Shown here piece after piece: positions 26,798 to 35,817 of a stretch of DNA of 64,000 nt. The DNA is taken from contig NZ_JAFBEA010000002.1 in assembly GCF_016908515.1 (NCBI RefSeq), positions 124,001 through 188,000 of the forward strand, written 5' to 3'. The first letter of the stretch is position 1. Every line of letters starts with the position of its first letter. Below the pieces are notes generated by a model. That model made no database searches. It saw only the letters and a list, made by a program, of their open reading frames with translations, and was not told the origin of the DNA. Source of the stretch: Virgibacillus halotolerans. Lineage in GTDB: Bacteria > Bacillota > Bacilli > Bacillales > Amphibacillaceae. The position numbers were made by a program, and so were the translations under genes.

Positions 26798-26889
26798 CCT
26801 ATCTCAGATAACTCTTGTTCTTCAGGACTTCGATTGTCTTTCTCTTTGAAAGAACCAGATAACCAGACTGTTGAAATTGCGCAATCCAT

Positions 26890-27252
26890 TTGTCTAAGGC
26901 AGAAGCAGTCAATTCATATTCACAAAAATTTCTTGTGGATTTTCTTACCCTCATACAAAGCAACAACCTACTTTTTAAATCGGTTGTAAATGTTCTATCT
27001 TTTTCTGGACATAGTAGATACTCTTCACTCGTTGTATATTATTCTGCTAGCCTTATCTTCAATGTTGGTATGGTGACAGAAATAATACAGTCATTCTTTA
27101 GCAGGGGTGCAGAGGCAATTGACTTGCTGGCGGATGCAGCGGGGATACTTTTGTTTGTTATCTTGTATGGTATTGTGAAGATGATTGGTATGAGAATAAG
27201 ACATGTAAAGGAACCCGATCTGCAGAAAGAACATGCTCGAAGTCCCTATTGA
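26890..27252 (+). pseudogene. VanZ-like protein remnant
   Basis: The frame encodes 120 residues whose middle ('GMVTEIIQSFFSRGAEAIDLLADAAGILLFVILYGIV') resembles the conserved end of VanZ-family membrane proteins. The start would be TTG without a ribosome binding site and the first ~50 residues look unrelated, so this is likely a truncated relic. The surrounding 26511-27605 DNA (1.1 kb) has one strong inverted repeat and otherwise no supported gene; the 64-codon frame that follows at 27249 has no ribosome binding site. Confidence 0.5.
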
Positions 27253-27605
27253 AGATGGCATTGCTAACTTCTACTTTTATGGAGGAAGGGCAATGTGCTG
27301 TATGGATCGAAAATGGGTTCATCTATTTTATATTTGAGTATATCTTTTCCTTTTTTTCCTTCAGTAACAGCTACCAAAAATTCAGTAGCATTTTTCGACT
27401 ATTTTTTGTGAATGGCATTTCCAACTGTCATAATTCAGGATAATAGATAGGTCACGCTTGAAACTGTGGGCATGGATTGAAATGATATTCTACTTTCGAT
27501 AACAGTTAGTTGAGTATACAACATCAGCTAAAGTTTATATTTATCATGTTATGATATAAAGAATTAAAATGATCTATATAATAATTTTAATAAAGGTGAT
27601 ACTAG

Positions 27606-28355
27606 GTGAAAGATGATAACCATAACAGGCTAATTAATAATCATACTGGAATTACAAAACAGGAACTGCTGGAGGAAAGTCATCAATTTAGAGAGGATTT
27701 CCTTTGTGCTATTCAAAATTGTGATAGGGAAAAGCTAGAAAATTATAAAATGACCATGAATCACTTTTTAAAAGAAGATTCACTGGATATTTTCAAGCGG
27801 ACGCCAGGCAATAAATTACGTTCTCTTAAAAACTTTCTTTTGTCACATAATACCCTTTACAGTTATAGTGCTGAAAAAGGCGGATTAAATGCTGCCAAAT
27901 CTCATTATATTTCTGAAAAGTATTCCATTATGATCGAACATACCGATACAATTTCTGATCTGCACCACATTCATACGCTGATGGTTGATGAATATAGTGA
28001 TCCAACGCTTCGTTTTCACAAGCCCGAAAGCTCCACCATTGTAGAAAAGGTGGAGGTGTTCATTGAAATTAACTTTTCGGAAAATTATACAGTAGAAGAA
28101 ATCTCTCGGAAGCTGCATGTGCATCCGTCCCATTTAATGCGCGCATTTAAAAATGAAAAAGGAATCACTGTTAGCCTTTATCGTAATAGAAAACGAGTGG
28201 CAGAAGCTAAAAAACTGTTAAGTTATTCCAATCTTTCCTTAACAGATATAGCCATCATGGTAGGGTTTAATAACTCTCAATATTTTTCGAAAGTCTTTAA
28301 AGAAGTAGCTGGTATTTCGCCAAAAGTGTACAGGAAAAGTAAGTCTCAATCTTAG
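27606..28355 (+). CDS. AraC-family transcriptional regulator
   Basis: A 249-residue regulator with an N-terminal domain of ~150 residues I cannot name ('LRSLKNFLLSHNTLYSYSAEKGGL' is typical of YesN-like regulators) and a C-terminal double HTH: 'YTVEEISRKLHVHPSHLMRAFKNEKGITVSLYRNRKRVAEAKKLL' and 'LTDIAIMVGFNNSQYFSKVFKEVAGISPKVYRK'. The GTG start follows AAAGGTGAT. It precedes the GPH symporter/creatininase pair by 290 bases in the same direction and probably controls it. Confidence 0.88.
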   Translation: MKDDNHNRLINNHTGITKQELLEESHQFREDFLCAIQNCDREKLENYKMTMNHFLKEDSLDIFKRTPGNKLRSLKNFLLSHNTLYSYSAEKGGLNAAKSHYISEKYSIMIEHTDTISDLHHIHTLMVDEYSDPTLRFHKPESSTIVEKVEVFIEINFSENYTVEEISRKLHVHPSHLMRAFKNEKGITVSLYRNRKRVAEAKKLLSYSNLSLTDIAIMVGFNNSQYFSKVFKEVAGISPKVYRKSKSQS

Positions 28356-28436
28356 AATGCCAAAGTTGTACTTTCTCTGACCTCCATTTATAAAAACGAT
28401 GCAATTTTAGTGTAAAAACATGCAACAATAAAACAA

Positions 28437-28568
28437 TTGAATGAAAGGGTTTTCCTATATAATGAAAAGTAGGGAATATGAATGGCTGAATGTCCCTTAT
28501 AACATAAGGGACTTGCTAGTTGAGAAATTGAAATGTTGTTATTTAATTTGTTTTCTCAACAAATTAAA
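28437..28568 (+). promoter_or_regulatory. Promoter and structured leader of the GPH symporter operon
   Basis: TTGAAT (28437-28442) and TATAAT (28458-28463, spacer 15) could form a promoter. The leader then shows a 9-bp hairpin GTCCCTTAT/ATAAGGGAC (28489-28510) and two mutually exclusive pairings: GTTGAGAAA (28519-28527) with TTTCTCAAC (28552-28560), or ATTTAATTTGTT (28540-28551) with AACAAATTAAAT (28557-28568). Competing folds of this kind suggest RNA-level control, but no T-run follows. This is inference only. Confidence 0.4.
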
Positions 28569-28575
28569 TGCATTT

Positions 28576-28589
28576 TGAAAGCGAATACA
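28576..28589 (+). promoter_or_regulatory. cre-like box upstream of the GPH symporter
   Basis: TGAAAGCGAATACA matches the cre consensus at 13 of 14 positions. It lies 58 bases before the symporter start. Confidence 0.55.
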
Positions 28590-28647
28590 TATTCAATTGT
28601 TTATAACCTTTTACACGATAAGTTTAAATAAATTGGAGTGATTTAAA

Positions 28648-30021
28648 ATGGAACAGAGAAAATTTGGGATTCGAGACCAATTCGGTTATATGTTAGGCGA
28701 TGTTGGAGGGAGCTTTGTTAATTTATATATTGGGAGCTTTTTTCTCATATTTGCAACGTATGTATTAGGTGTAAGTCCTTACTTCATGGGGACGTTATTT
28801 TTAGTTGCGCGCGTTTTTGATGCGTTCACGGACATTGTTATGGGATCCATACCAGACCGTTATCGGATTGGAAAAAGTGGTAACAGGTTTTTACCTTATA
28901 TTAGTATTGCTAAATGGTTTCTAGCGGCATCGCTCTTATTATCTTTTGCTGATGTATCGAGCTTTTCATCTACTGCCATTCATATTTGGGTCGTAGCTGT
29001 TTATCTATTTTACGGTATTGCTTACACTGCAGACTCAATTCCTTATGGTTCACTTGCTGCCGTGATTACCCAAGATCCTGTTGAGCGTACAAAATTATCA
29101 CGGGCACGTGCGATCGGTGGATTGGTTGTCGGATTGGGTGCTTTATCTGTGGTTCCTATGTTTATTTATGATAAGGCAGGAAACGTTATTCCTGAAGGAT
29201 TCTTTCATGTTGCCATTGTATTTAGTATCTTATCGCTCCTGTCTTATACAGGTTTGGTCAAATTAACAACAGAACGTGTCCGTGATGAACAGCCTATTGG
29301 AAAAAAGTCGGATTATAAGTTTAAGGACGCTTTAAAAGCAGCATTTACCAATCGGCCTCTAATCGGTATGATGATCGCTTCCATTGGATCGCTCATTATT
29401 ATTAATGGTGTGAACCAATTAGCAGCGGTAGTGTTTGCAGAATTTTATCATATGCCAAGTGCATTTACAATTAATTCATTTGTTAATATAGCGATCACTA
29501 TTTTACTCTTTTTCAGTGTTCCGAAGTTAGTAGAAGTATTTGGTAAGCGCAATCTGGTCATTGCAAGTTCTGGATTTAGCTTTATTGCAACGATATTCAT
29601 AACCTTATTTACGATTGAAAACGTATACCTATTTATTGGGATATATAACATTGCTGTAATTGGCTTATCAGTATTTATTATGATTGTCTGGGCTCTTGTA
29701 ACAGACTGTTTGGATTTTACAGAGTTGAAAACAGGGAAGCGGTATGATGGTACATTGTATTCTATTTATTCTTTTTCAAGAAAATTAGGAATGGGGATTG
29801 GTTCAGGAATCGGCAGTTACGCTTTAGGCTGGGTTGGATTTGTTTCTGGTGCTGCTTCGCAAACAAGGGAAGTTGCTGAAGGTATTTTGAAATTATATAC
29901 TGGTTTACCGATTATTGCCTTTCTACTCATGTTAATCGGCGTAGGTATTATCTTTCATTTAGATAAGCATAAAACATCCGAGATGTATGAGAAATTGGAG
30001 GAAAAGAGAGCACAAGCTTAA
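28648..30021 (+). CDS. GPH-family cation:sugar symporter
   Basis: A 457-residue protein with about 12 membrane segments of the glycoside-pentoside-hexuronide:cation family. Typical elements are the N-terminal 'FGIRDQFGYMLGDVGGSFVN', the Asp-rich 'RVFDAFTDIVMGSIPDRYRIGKSGNRF' loop, and 'GKRYDGTLYSIYSFSRKLGMGIGSGIG' in the second half. It imports a sugar or glycoside with Na+ or H+. The adjacent gene is a creatininase-family hydrolase, an uncommon partner, so the cargo could be an amide or lactam-like compound instead of a sugar. Confidence 0.88.
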   Translation: MEQRKFGIRDQFGYMLGDVGGSFVNLYIGSFFLIFATYVLGVSPYFMGTLFLVARVFDAFTDIVMGSIPDRYRIGKSGNRFLPYISIAKWFLAASLLLSFADVSSFSSTAIHIWVVAVYLFYGIAYTADSIPYGSLAAVITQDPVERTKLSRARAIGGLVVGLGALSVVPMFIYDKAGNVIPEGFFHVAIVFSILSLLSYTGLVKLTTERVRDEQPIGKKSDYKFKDALKAAFTNRPLIGMMIASIGSLIIINGVNQLAAVVFAEFYHMPSAFTINSFVNIAITILLFFSVPKLVEVFGKRNLVIASSGFSFIATIFITLFTIENVYLFIGIYNIAVIGLSVFIMIVWALVTDCLDFTELKTGKRYDGTLYSIYSFSRKLGMGIGSGIGSYALGWVGFVSGAASQTREVAEGILKLYTGLPIIAFLLMLIGVGIIFHLDKHKTSEMYEKLEEKRAQA

Positions 30022-30052
30022 ATAACATATAAGATTAACAGGAGGAATTACG

Positions 30053-30901
30053 ATGCGGACACGATTTTTAACAAAACTTACAAATGGGGAAGTAGAAGAC
30101 TATTTAGATAGTAATGATATCATTTTTGTTCCAGTAGGAGTGACAGAAACACACGGTGCACTTCCACTCGATTCTGAAACAGTTTTAGCAGAGGCGATCG
30201 CTTTGAAAATGGCGGAAGTAACGGATGGATTAGTCCTTCATAATCTTCCATACTTCTTCGCTGGGGCTACACCAGTGGGTAGGGGAACTGTACAAATGAG
30301 TGTTAAAGATGGTATGAATTATTTAGACAAAATTGCCAAATCCTTATTAAAACAAGGTTTTAAGCGGCAAATTTATATTACATTTCACGGGCCAGCATAT
30401 ATAACGGTGAGTGGAATGGTGCGGGACTTTTTTGATGAAACAAAAACGCCAATTTTGTATATGGATATTATTAAAGCAATAGAATCCTTAAACGATCTTT
30501 CATTTCATTCAATGGAAAAATTTAATGATATGGCAATCGGTGCTTATGACATTTTAGGAAGAATAGAGGATGTTCCCTTAAATGTCCCGGAATCCACCTC
30601 CGTGAGCTATGATCCTAATAAAGTGATGGAAGCAAATAGGACCCATCCAGCAAACCCGCTTGGAAAATTAGCCTATCAATCTGGTGCAGTTGGTTATTAT
30701 TTTGACAAACCATCTGACCATATGTACACACCATTACTGAAAACACCAGAGGAACGTGCAACGTATGCAAAGTCAGGGATTGCGGCGATTCAAGAGATTG
30801 TTGAAAAACTCGATATGAATCGTGTTGTCAAATCAATTCGGGAAGTGGATGACTTTACACAGAAAAACAGTCTTGAAAAATATGGGGATTGGTTGAATTG
30901 A
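30053..30901 (+). CDS. Creatininase-family amidohydrolase
   Basis: A 282-residue creatininase/formamide-hydrolase-fold protein. The N-terminal metal segment 'PVGVTETHGALPLDSETVLAE' has the expected Glu, His and Asp. The second His motif, usually NGHGGN, reads 'TFHGPA', keeping the His but losing the Asn-rich loop. AGGAGGAATTACG precedes the ATG. It is co-operonic with the GPH symporter (31-base gap) and probably hydrolyses the imported compound. The precise cyclic amide is not readable. Confidence 0.82.
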   Translation: MRTRFLTKLTNGEVEDYLDSNDIIFVPVGVTETHGALPLDSETVLAEAIALKMAEVTDGLVLHNLPYFFAGATPVGRGTVQMSVKDGMNYLDKIAKSLLKQGFKRQIYITFHGPAYITVSGMVRDFFDETKTPILYMDIIKAIESLNDLSFHSMEKFNDMAIGAYDILGRIEDVPLNVPESTSVSYDPNKVMEANRTHPANPLGKLAYQSGAVGYYFDKPSDHMYTPLLKTPEERATYAKSGIAAIQEIVEKLDMNRVVKSIREVDDFTQKNSLEKYGDWLN

Positions 30902-30941
30902 GTAAGATAGGATAAAATGAAGTTGTCTTTACAGCGTGAGT

Positions 30942-30961
30942 GCTGTGATGGCAGCTTTTTT
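30942..30961 (+). terminator. Weak terminator after creatininase gene
   Basis: A short GCTG/CAGC hairpin followed by TTTTTT. The stem is weak, so the call is tentative. Confidence 0.35.
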
Positions 30962-31181
30962 GATGATGGTTCTTATGAGTATGACACTTAATGTAACTCT
31001 GAATAACATTCAGTCAATTTATAAAGAGGCATGTTTCTCGATCCCAATTCAAGAGTAGTATAAAATGATTAGGGAAGTAAGCCAGGCGCCTCAGAGTAAT
31101 TTGACCAAACTAAGCTTATTTGGAAAAGATAATGTGGAGATTTACAAGAACCAATCAGTTTTATTCGGTGCTTGCCCTTCT

Positions 31182-31215
31182 AACTCACATTTCAACTCTA
31201 GATGTGAGTTTTTGA
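31182..31215 (+). terminator. Hairpin with T-run in the 30962-31850 gap
   Basis: AACTCACAT (31182-31190) pairs with ATGTGAGTT (31202-31210), followed by TTTT. It could terminate the short 66-codon frame at 31065-31265, which has no homology I recognise and whose end runs through the palindromes. I do not call that frame a gene. Confidence 0.5.
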
Positions 31216-31256
31216 CTTATATATTGATCGATTTTATCGATCAATATATAAGTCAA
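31212..31256. repeat. Perfect 21-bp inverted repeat with 3-base loop
   Basis: Left arm TTGACTTATATATTGATCGA+T (31212-31232), loop TTT, right arm 31236-31256 fully complementary. It has no T-run. It could be a strong structure at a transcript end, a relic of a mobile-element end, or a protein-binding site. The remaining gap to 31850 has a TTGACA at 31743-31748 and TATAAT near 31793, too far apart to pair, and no gene. Confidence 0.85.
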
Positions 31257-31850
31257 ACATACTAATTCCATCTATCATACTAAAGTATCGAATAATTAAC
31301 AATAAAAATATTTAATAGTATAATAGGACTGTTAAGGAAACTGTATTTGATAGGGGGACGTACAATAATTACATGTTTAATAACCTATTAGGTAATAAAT
31401 AGGACGAATAAAAACAGAATAATTTAACGACGATAGAGAAGCGATTGATAGAATACTACATGCCAGTTGATAACTCGATAATGATTAACAACACGCGGAA
31501 TGGTGCACACAATTTTACAGACTTGGTACATGTACGAGGAAGATAGTTTATATTTATCCGGATTTATACACAAAAACTATAGAATTAAACTATAAACGGG
31601 TTTGAGTCTGAAGCATCGGTATAAATATCCACATTATTTGCTCTTACTGCTTGGCCAGCGACGGATGCCCCGCTGCACCAGACAAAAGTGTACAAAAGCA
31701 AAATGATGGAAAGATTGGTGTTAAAGAGGCACCGATAAAATCTTGACATAGGCACTACTAGCCCTACTAATCTAGAAGAAACTAATTATGTTATAATACG
31801 AAGCTATCAACATCGGATATAAAGGTATTGAATAAAGGTGGGGAAATAAT

Positions 31851-33413
31851 ATGGATATTAGTGAAGTATTAAAACTTGTTGAACCCCATGGCGCAAAGCT
31901 TGCATATGGTATAAATGGAATAAATCATACCGTAACGGCTGTTGAGGTTATGGAAGTTCCTCAAGTAGAAGAGTGGGTCGCTAAAGATACATTAATAATT
32001 ACCACATTCTACACAGTAAAAGACGATACAGAAGCCCAGCTGGAATTAATTAAAATCTTGATAAAAAAGAAAGCAGCAGGTTTAATTGTTAAGTTAGGTA
32101 GATTTATAGATAAACTACCTGAAGAAGCAATTAGGCTAGCTGAAAAACATAATTTCCCCATTATAGAATTACCGAGTGAGGTACCTTATATAAAAATATT
32201 AACCCCATTATATCAAAGATTAAATTTATCAGAAGATGCTTTATTAATGGAAAAAATGGAGGATAAATCATATGAGAGCGTTATTGAGGTCTTTGATGAT
32301 ATCTTTGAATCTTTTGGTTTAGTAACTTATATAGAAAATTTTCATGGGGAGTTAATGTACTGCGGTAATTATCAAATAAATGACCAATGGCGTAATAACA
32401 AATCGTTATTCTCTAAGCCCGCTTACGAAGATTCACATAAATATATAGAAAAGATAAAAAGGGAATTTCCTATATATATAAAAGAAGGCTTTTTAAGAAT
32501 AGAGAAGTTAAAACGCATTATCGTTCCTTTATTTTCGAAAGGAAAACGATACGGATTATTACATTTTGTTTATAAAAAAGAGAAGGAAAGAAAAATATTA
32601 ATACAACCATTTATCTCTAAAGTAGCCGACAAAGTTCATATTAGTTTAATGAGTGAGCTGATTAGTTTGCAAAATAAACAGCTATCTCAAAAGTTGGAAT
32701 TAAGCGAATTGAAACAGAAAAAAACAGATACTATTTATAAAGTACTACTTCATGTGCGATTATCAGTAACTTCTACGAGATTAGAAGAAAAGCCTTTAAT
32801 TGACTATAATTTATTAGTTTTTAATCAACTGGAAAAATTAGTCCACCCCCTTGAGGATTTAACAAAGTCATTTGTATTTGAACAAAATAATAAACTGTAT
32901 ATGCTGCTTGCTTTTACAAGTAAACGTATATCAAGTACTGCGTCGATCAGGAAATTCTTAAATCGACGCTTAAAAAAATCGGCCATTAACAATTGTTTAA
33001 TCGCAATAAGCACACCCTTTTTTAATTTATCGGAGGTAAATGAAAAATTAGATTATGTAGCTAAAATAGTTGATATAGGTAAGCAATTACATCCTGAGTT
33101 GCAAGTATTTTCATTTAACAAACTTGGTATTTATGAATTTTTATTAAGGCTGAGTAATGATCGACAAGTTATTGATTATGTCGATAGTATTCTATGGCCA
33201 TTAATAGAAGTCGATCCGGAGTTAATTGATACGTTAATGATGTATTTAAAAGAGAATGGGAATGCATCACGGACTGCTGAAAAACTTTATTTAAATAGAC
33301 GAACGGTTACCTACCGTTTGAAAAAGATTAGAGAGCTCTGTGAAATTGATTTAGATGATGCTGAAACAGTTTTTATTTTACAATTTTGTTTAAAAATAAA
33401 TGATTTAAAATAA
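31851..33413 (+). CDS. PucR-family transcriptional regulator
   Basis: A 520-residue full-length PucR-type regulator. Residues 1-125 are the PucR N-terminal domain ('TVTAVEVMEVPQVEEWVAKDTLIITTFYTVKDD', 'LAEKHNFPIIELPSEVPYIKI'), a variable middle follows, and the C-terminal HTH contains 'YLKENGNASRTAEKLYLNRRTVTYRLKKIRELCEID'. GGTGGGG precedes the ATG. It is the probable activator of the eight-gene operon beginning 180 bases downstream. Its family usually senses intermediates of purine or cyclic-ureide breakdown. Confidence 0.92.
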   Translation: MDISEVLKLVEPHGAKLAYGINGINHTVTAVEVMEVPQVEEWVAKDTLIITTFYTVKDDTEAQLELIKILIKKKAAGLIVKLGRFIDKLPEEAIRLAEKHNFPIIELPSEVPYIKILTPLYQRLNLSEDALLMEKMEDKSYESVIEVFDDIFESFGLVTYIENFHGELMYCGNYQINDQWRNNKSLFSKPAYEDSHKYIEKIKREFPIYIKEGFLRIEKLKRIIVPLFSKGKRYGLLHFVYKKEKERKILIQPFISKVADKVHISLMSELISLQNKQLSQKLELSELKQKKTDTIYKVLLHVRLSVTSTRLEEKPLIDYNLLVFNQLEKLVHPLEDLTKSFVFEQNNKLYMLLAFTSKRISSTASIRKFLNRRLKKSAINNCLIAISTPFFNLSEVNEKLDYVAKIVDIGKQLHPELQVFSFNKLGIYEFLLRLSNDRQVIDYVDSILWPLIEVDPELIDTLMMYLKENGNASRTAEKLYLNRRTVTYRLKKIRELCEIDLDDAETVFILQFCLKINDLK

Positions 33414-33505
33414 AATTTACCAATGTGAGCAATATTCCGATATTAATGGGCCTAAATATACTCATGTTGGTTATATACATTGCTATAGCTAGCTATTATA
33501 TTTAT

Positions 33506-33549
33506 AGAAAGGGATTTTCTCTTTCTGTTTTTTTTATTTTTTTTTTTGC
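33506..33549 (+). terminator. Terminator after pucR-type gene
   Basis: AGAAAG (33506-33511) pairs with CTTTCT (33521-33526), followed by a very long T-rich tract to 33549. It separates regulator and operon. Confidence 0.6.
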
Positions 33550-33593
33550 ATAAAAAATTCAGACTATTCTATGTTAAATGAGGAGGGTGTAAT

Positions 33594-34235
33594 ATGTTGG
33601 GGATAATTAGAGTATTAACAACGGAGGATAATGATGTTTTAAATGAACATAGTTTACTTATGAAAACTCACTTAAACATTGCAAGTGAGACAAGATGTAT
33701 ACCTGGTCAATGGAACGGAATTTACGATGAAAAAACAGAATCTATCGCGGAATCTAAAATCATAAAACTTGCAAAAGAAATGGAATCTCAAAGGAAATAC
33801 ACAGCCCTCACAATTAGTTGTGCTGCAGATCCAGCGTTAAACCTAGTAAGAAAAAATATACAATTACCGGTATTCGGAGCTGGAGAATCTGGTGCTTATG
33901 CAGCGAGTATGGTTGGAAATAATGTTGGAATTATTGGTATTACTGAAGAAGCACCTTTATCAATAACGAGAATATTAGGTGAAAAGTATCATTCATATGC
34001 ATATGAACATTCATTGCGAAAAACGACCGATTTATTTGCCGAGGATGCTAAAGAAAAACTACTTACAACTATAAAAGGTATGGTAAGTGGTGGGGCAGAT
34101 GTTATTTTGTTTGCATGTACTGGTTTTTCGACAATTAGTCTTAAACATTATTTAAATAAATACATTAATATACCAGTAATAGATTTAGTTGAGGCACAAG
34201 CTATTGCTTTTAAATTAATTAATAAGGAGGTTTAG
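33594..34235 (+). CDS. Asp/Glu/hydantoin racemase family protein
   Basis: A 213-residue racemase-fold protein. The two catalytic Cys of the family are seen in 'TISCAADPALNLVRKN' (~residue 72) and 'LFACTGFSTIS' (~residue 176), each followed by the usual Ala/Thr loop. 'VFGAGESGAYAASMVG' and 'VGIIGITEEAP' match hydantoin-racemase-type members. GAGGAGGGTG precedes the ATG. As first gene of the operon with an OPT transporter and DUF917 proteins, it probably epimerises an amino acid or hydantoin intermediate. Confidence 0.85.
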   Translation: MLGIIRVLTTEDNDVLNEHSLLMKTHLNIASETRCIPGQWNGIYDEKTESIAESKIIKLAKEMESQRKYTALTISCAADPALNLVRKNIQLPVFGAGESGAYAASMVGNNVGIIGITEEAPLSITRILGEKYHSYAYEHSLRKTTDLFAEDAKEKLLTTIKGMVSGGADVILFACTGFSTISLKHYLNKYINIPVIDLVEAQAIAFKLINKEV

Positions 34236-34237
34236 CT

Positions 34238-35803
34238 TTGCAAAAGAAAACTTTCGATTTTACGTTTATATTATTTTCGGCTTTAATTTCAGTTTTGGGT
34301 GCAATTATTGGAATGCAACTTATTACATCATTAGGGATAACACCTAATACATCTATTATCGGTGCGTTAATTGCAATGTTAATTGCTCGAATTCCAATGC
34401 AAATGTTTTATAAGTATCGTTCATTAGAAAATCAAAATTTAATTCAAACGTCAATATCTGCAGCAACTTTCGGTGCAGCTAATAGTTTATTAATTCCGAT
34501 AGGATTACCCTTTGTACTTGGAATGCCTGAACTTATTATTCCAATGCTAATTGGAGCAGGTGTGGCCCTTTGCATTGATGTTTTTATATTATATCGAGTA
34601 TTTGATTCTAAAATATTTAGTGCTGATGAAGTTTGGCCACCAGGTGTTGCAACTGCGGAAGCCTTGAAAGCAGGTGATGAAGGTGGTTCCAAGGCGAAGT
34701 TTTTAGGCTTGGGTATTGCTGGTGGAGTACTTGGTTCACATTTAGGTATTTCGATGTCAGCATTTGGAGTTGCATTTATTGGAAACATCTGGGCATTAAC
34801 GATGTTTGGAATCGGTTTGTTGTTAAGAGGTTATTCTGCGCCATTATTTGGTATAGATTTAGATGCGTATTATGTTCCCCATGGAATGATGATTGGTGCA
34901 GGAATGATTGCCCTAGTACAGTTTATTATGATGATTAGGCGCCCTAAGAAAAAAGGAAATGCGAATGACGATAATAATAATAATAATAATACCCGCACGG
35001 AAGAAGATGTTAAAAAAGGATTTAGCTTAGGATATTTATTATATGTTGGTGGTGCCATTTTAGTTGCGATTTTAGCAGGGTTGTATGCAGCGATGTCAAT
35101 TCCACAATTAATCTTATTTATTTTATTTGCAGCAGCGGCTGCGTTAATCAGTGAAATCATTGTCGGGATTGCGGCAATGCATTCAGGATGGTTTCCAGCT
35201 TTTGCAGTTACATTAATTTCTTTAATTATTGGTTTGTTATTCGGTTTCCCTCCAGTTGCTTTAGCGATCTTAACTGGCTATACTGCTGCAACAGGCCCAG
35301 CGTTTGCTGACTTAGGATACGACTTTAAAACAGGTGCAATATTAAGAGCAGGTATGACAAAAGCACAGGAACTGTACGGGCGCCGCCAGCAGTTAAAGAG
35401 TGCGGCAATAGGCTTTATCATAGCAATAATTATGGTAACACTGTTTTATGATTCCTTTTTTTCACAGAATTTAGTTCCACCAGTAAACCATGTTTATGCA
35501 ACTACGATTGAATCTGGCTTGTCTGGTAATGTAGCAATGTTGTTATTTTTATGGGCTATACCAGGTGCATTAATTCAATTAATTGGTGGTTCAAGTAAGC
35601 AGATGGGAATTATGTTAGCTACTGGTTTATTAATTGTTAATCCAATTGCTGGCTGGGCAGTTATAGCCGGTATTATTATCCGGGTTACTATTTTGAAATT
35701 AAAAGGTCCAGAGGCAGAAAATACCATGTACACAACAGCAGCGGGATTCATTGCTGGGGATGCACTATATAGTTTCTTCACATCGATTTGGAAAGCTAAA
35801 TAA
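34238..35803 (+). CDS. OPT/YSL-family transporter
   Basis: A 521-residue membrane protein with at least 12 hydrophobic segments. The OPT signature region 'SADEVWPPGVATAEALKAGDEGGSKAKFLGLGIAGG' and 'YYVPHGMMIGAGMIAL' are diagnostic. A charged, Asn-rich cytoplasmic loop (~residues 235-260, poly-Asn) separates the halves. Bacterial OPT proteins take up oligopeptides or related amide compounds. The TTG start follows AAGGAGGTTT, two bases after the racemase. It is the uptake component of the operon. Confidence 0.9.
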   Translation: MQKKTFDFTFILFSALISVLGAIIGMQLITSLGITPNTSIIGALIAMLIARIPMQMFYKYRSLENQNLIQTSISAATFGAANSLLIPIGLPFVLGMPELIIPMLIGAGVALCIDVFILYRVFDSKIFSADEVWPPGVATAEALKAGDEGGSKAKFLGLGIAGGVLGSHLGISMSAFGVAFIGNIWALTMFGIGLLLRGYSAPLFGIDLDAYYVPHGMMIGAGMIALVQFIMMIRRPKKKGNANDDNNNNNNTRTEEDVKKGFSLGYLLYVGGAILVAILAGLYAAMSIPQLILFILFAAAAALISEIIVGIAAMHSGWFPAFAVTLISLIIGLLFGFPPVALAILTGYTAATGPAFADLGYDFKTGAILRAGMTKAQELYGRRQQLKSAAIGFIIAIIMVTLFYDSFFSQNLVPPVNHVYATTIESGLSGNVAMLLFLWAIPGALIQLIGGSSKQMGIMLATGLLIVNPIAGWAVIAGIIIRVTILKLKGPEAENTMYTTAAGFIAGDALYSFFTSIWKAK

Positions 35804-35817
35804 AAGGTGGGTTATCT

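Noticed and set aside
27249-27443. 64-codon frame after the VanZ-like relic
   Set aside because: Phe/Ser-rich low-complexity translation, no ribosome binding site, no homology I recognise.
31065-31265. 66-codon ORF
   Set aside because: Its end runs through two inverted repeats, there is no ribosome binding site, and the protein has no recognisable feature.
31380-31560. Possible IS66-type transposase C-terminus ('MPVDNS...INNTRNG' in broken frames)
   Set aside because: The resemblance to 'MPIDNNxAERxIRP' covers only a few residues and needs several frameshifts; no terminal repeats were seen.
34870-35160. Minus-strand ORF of 96 codons inside the OPT gene
   Set aside because: It is a shadow of the hydrophobic OPT coding frame; no independent start signal.
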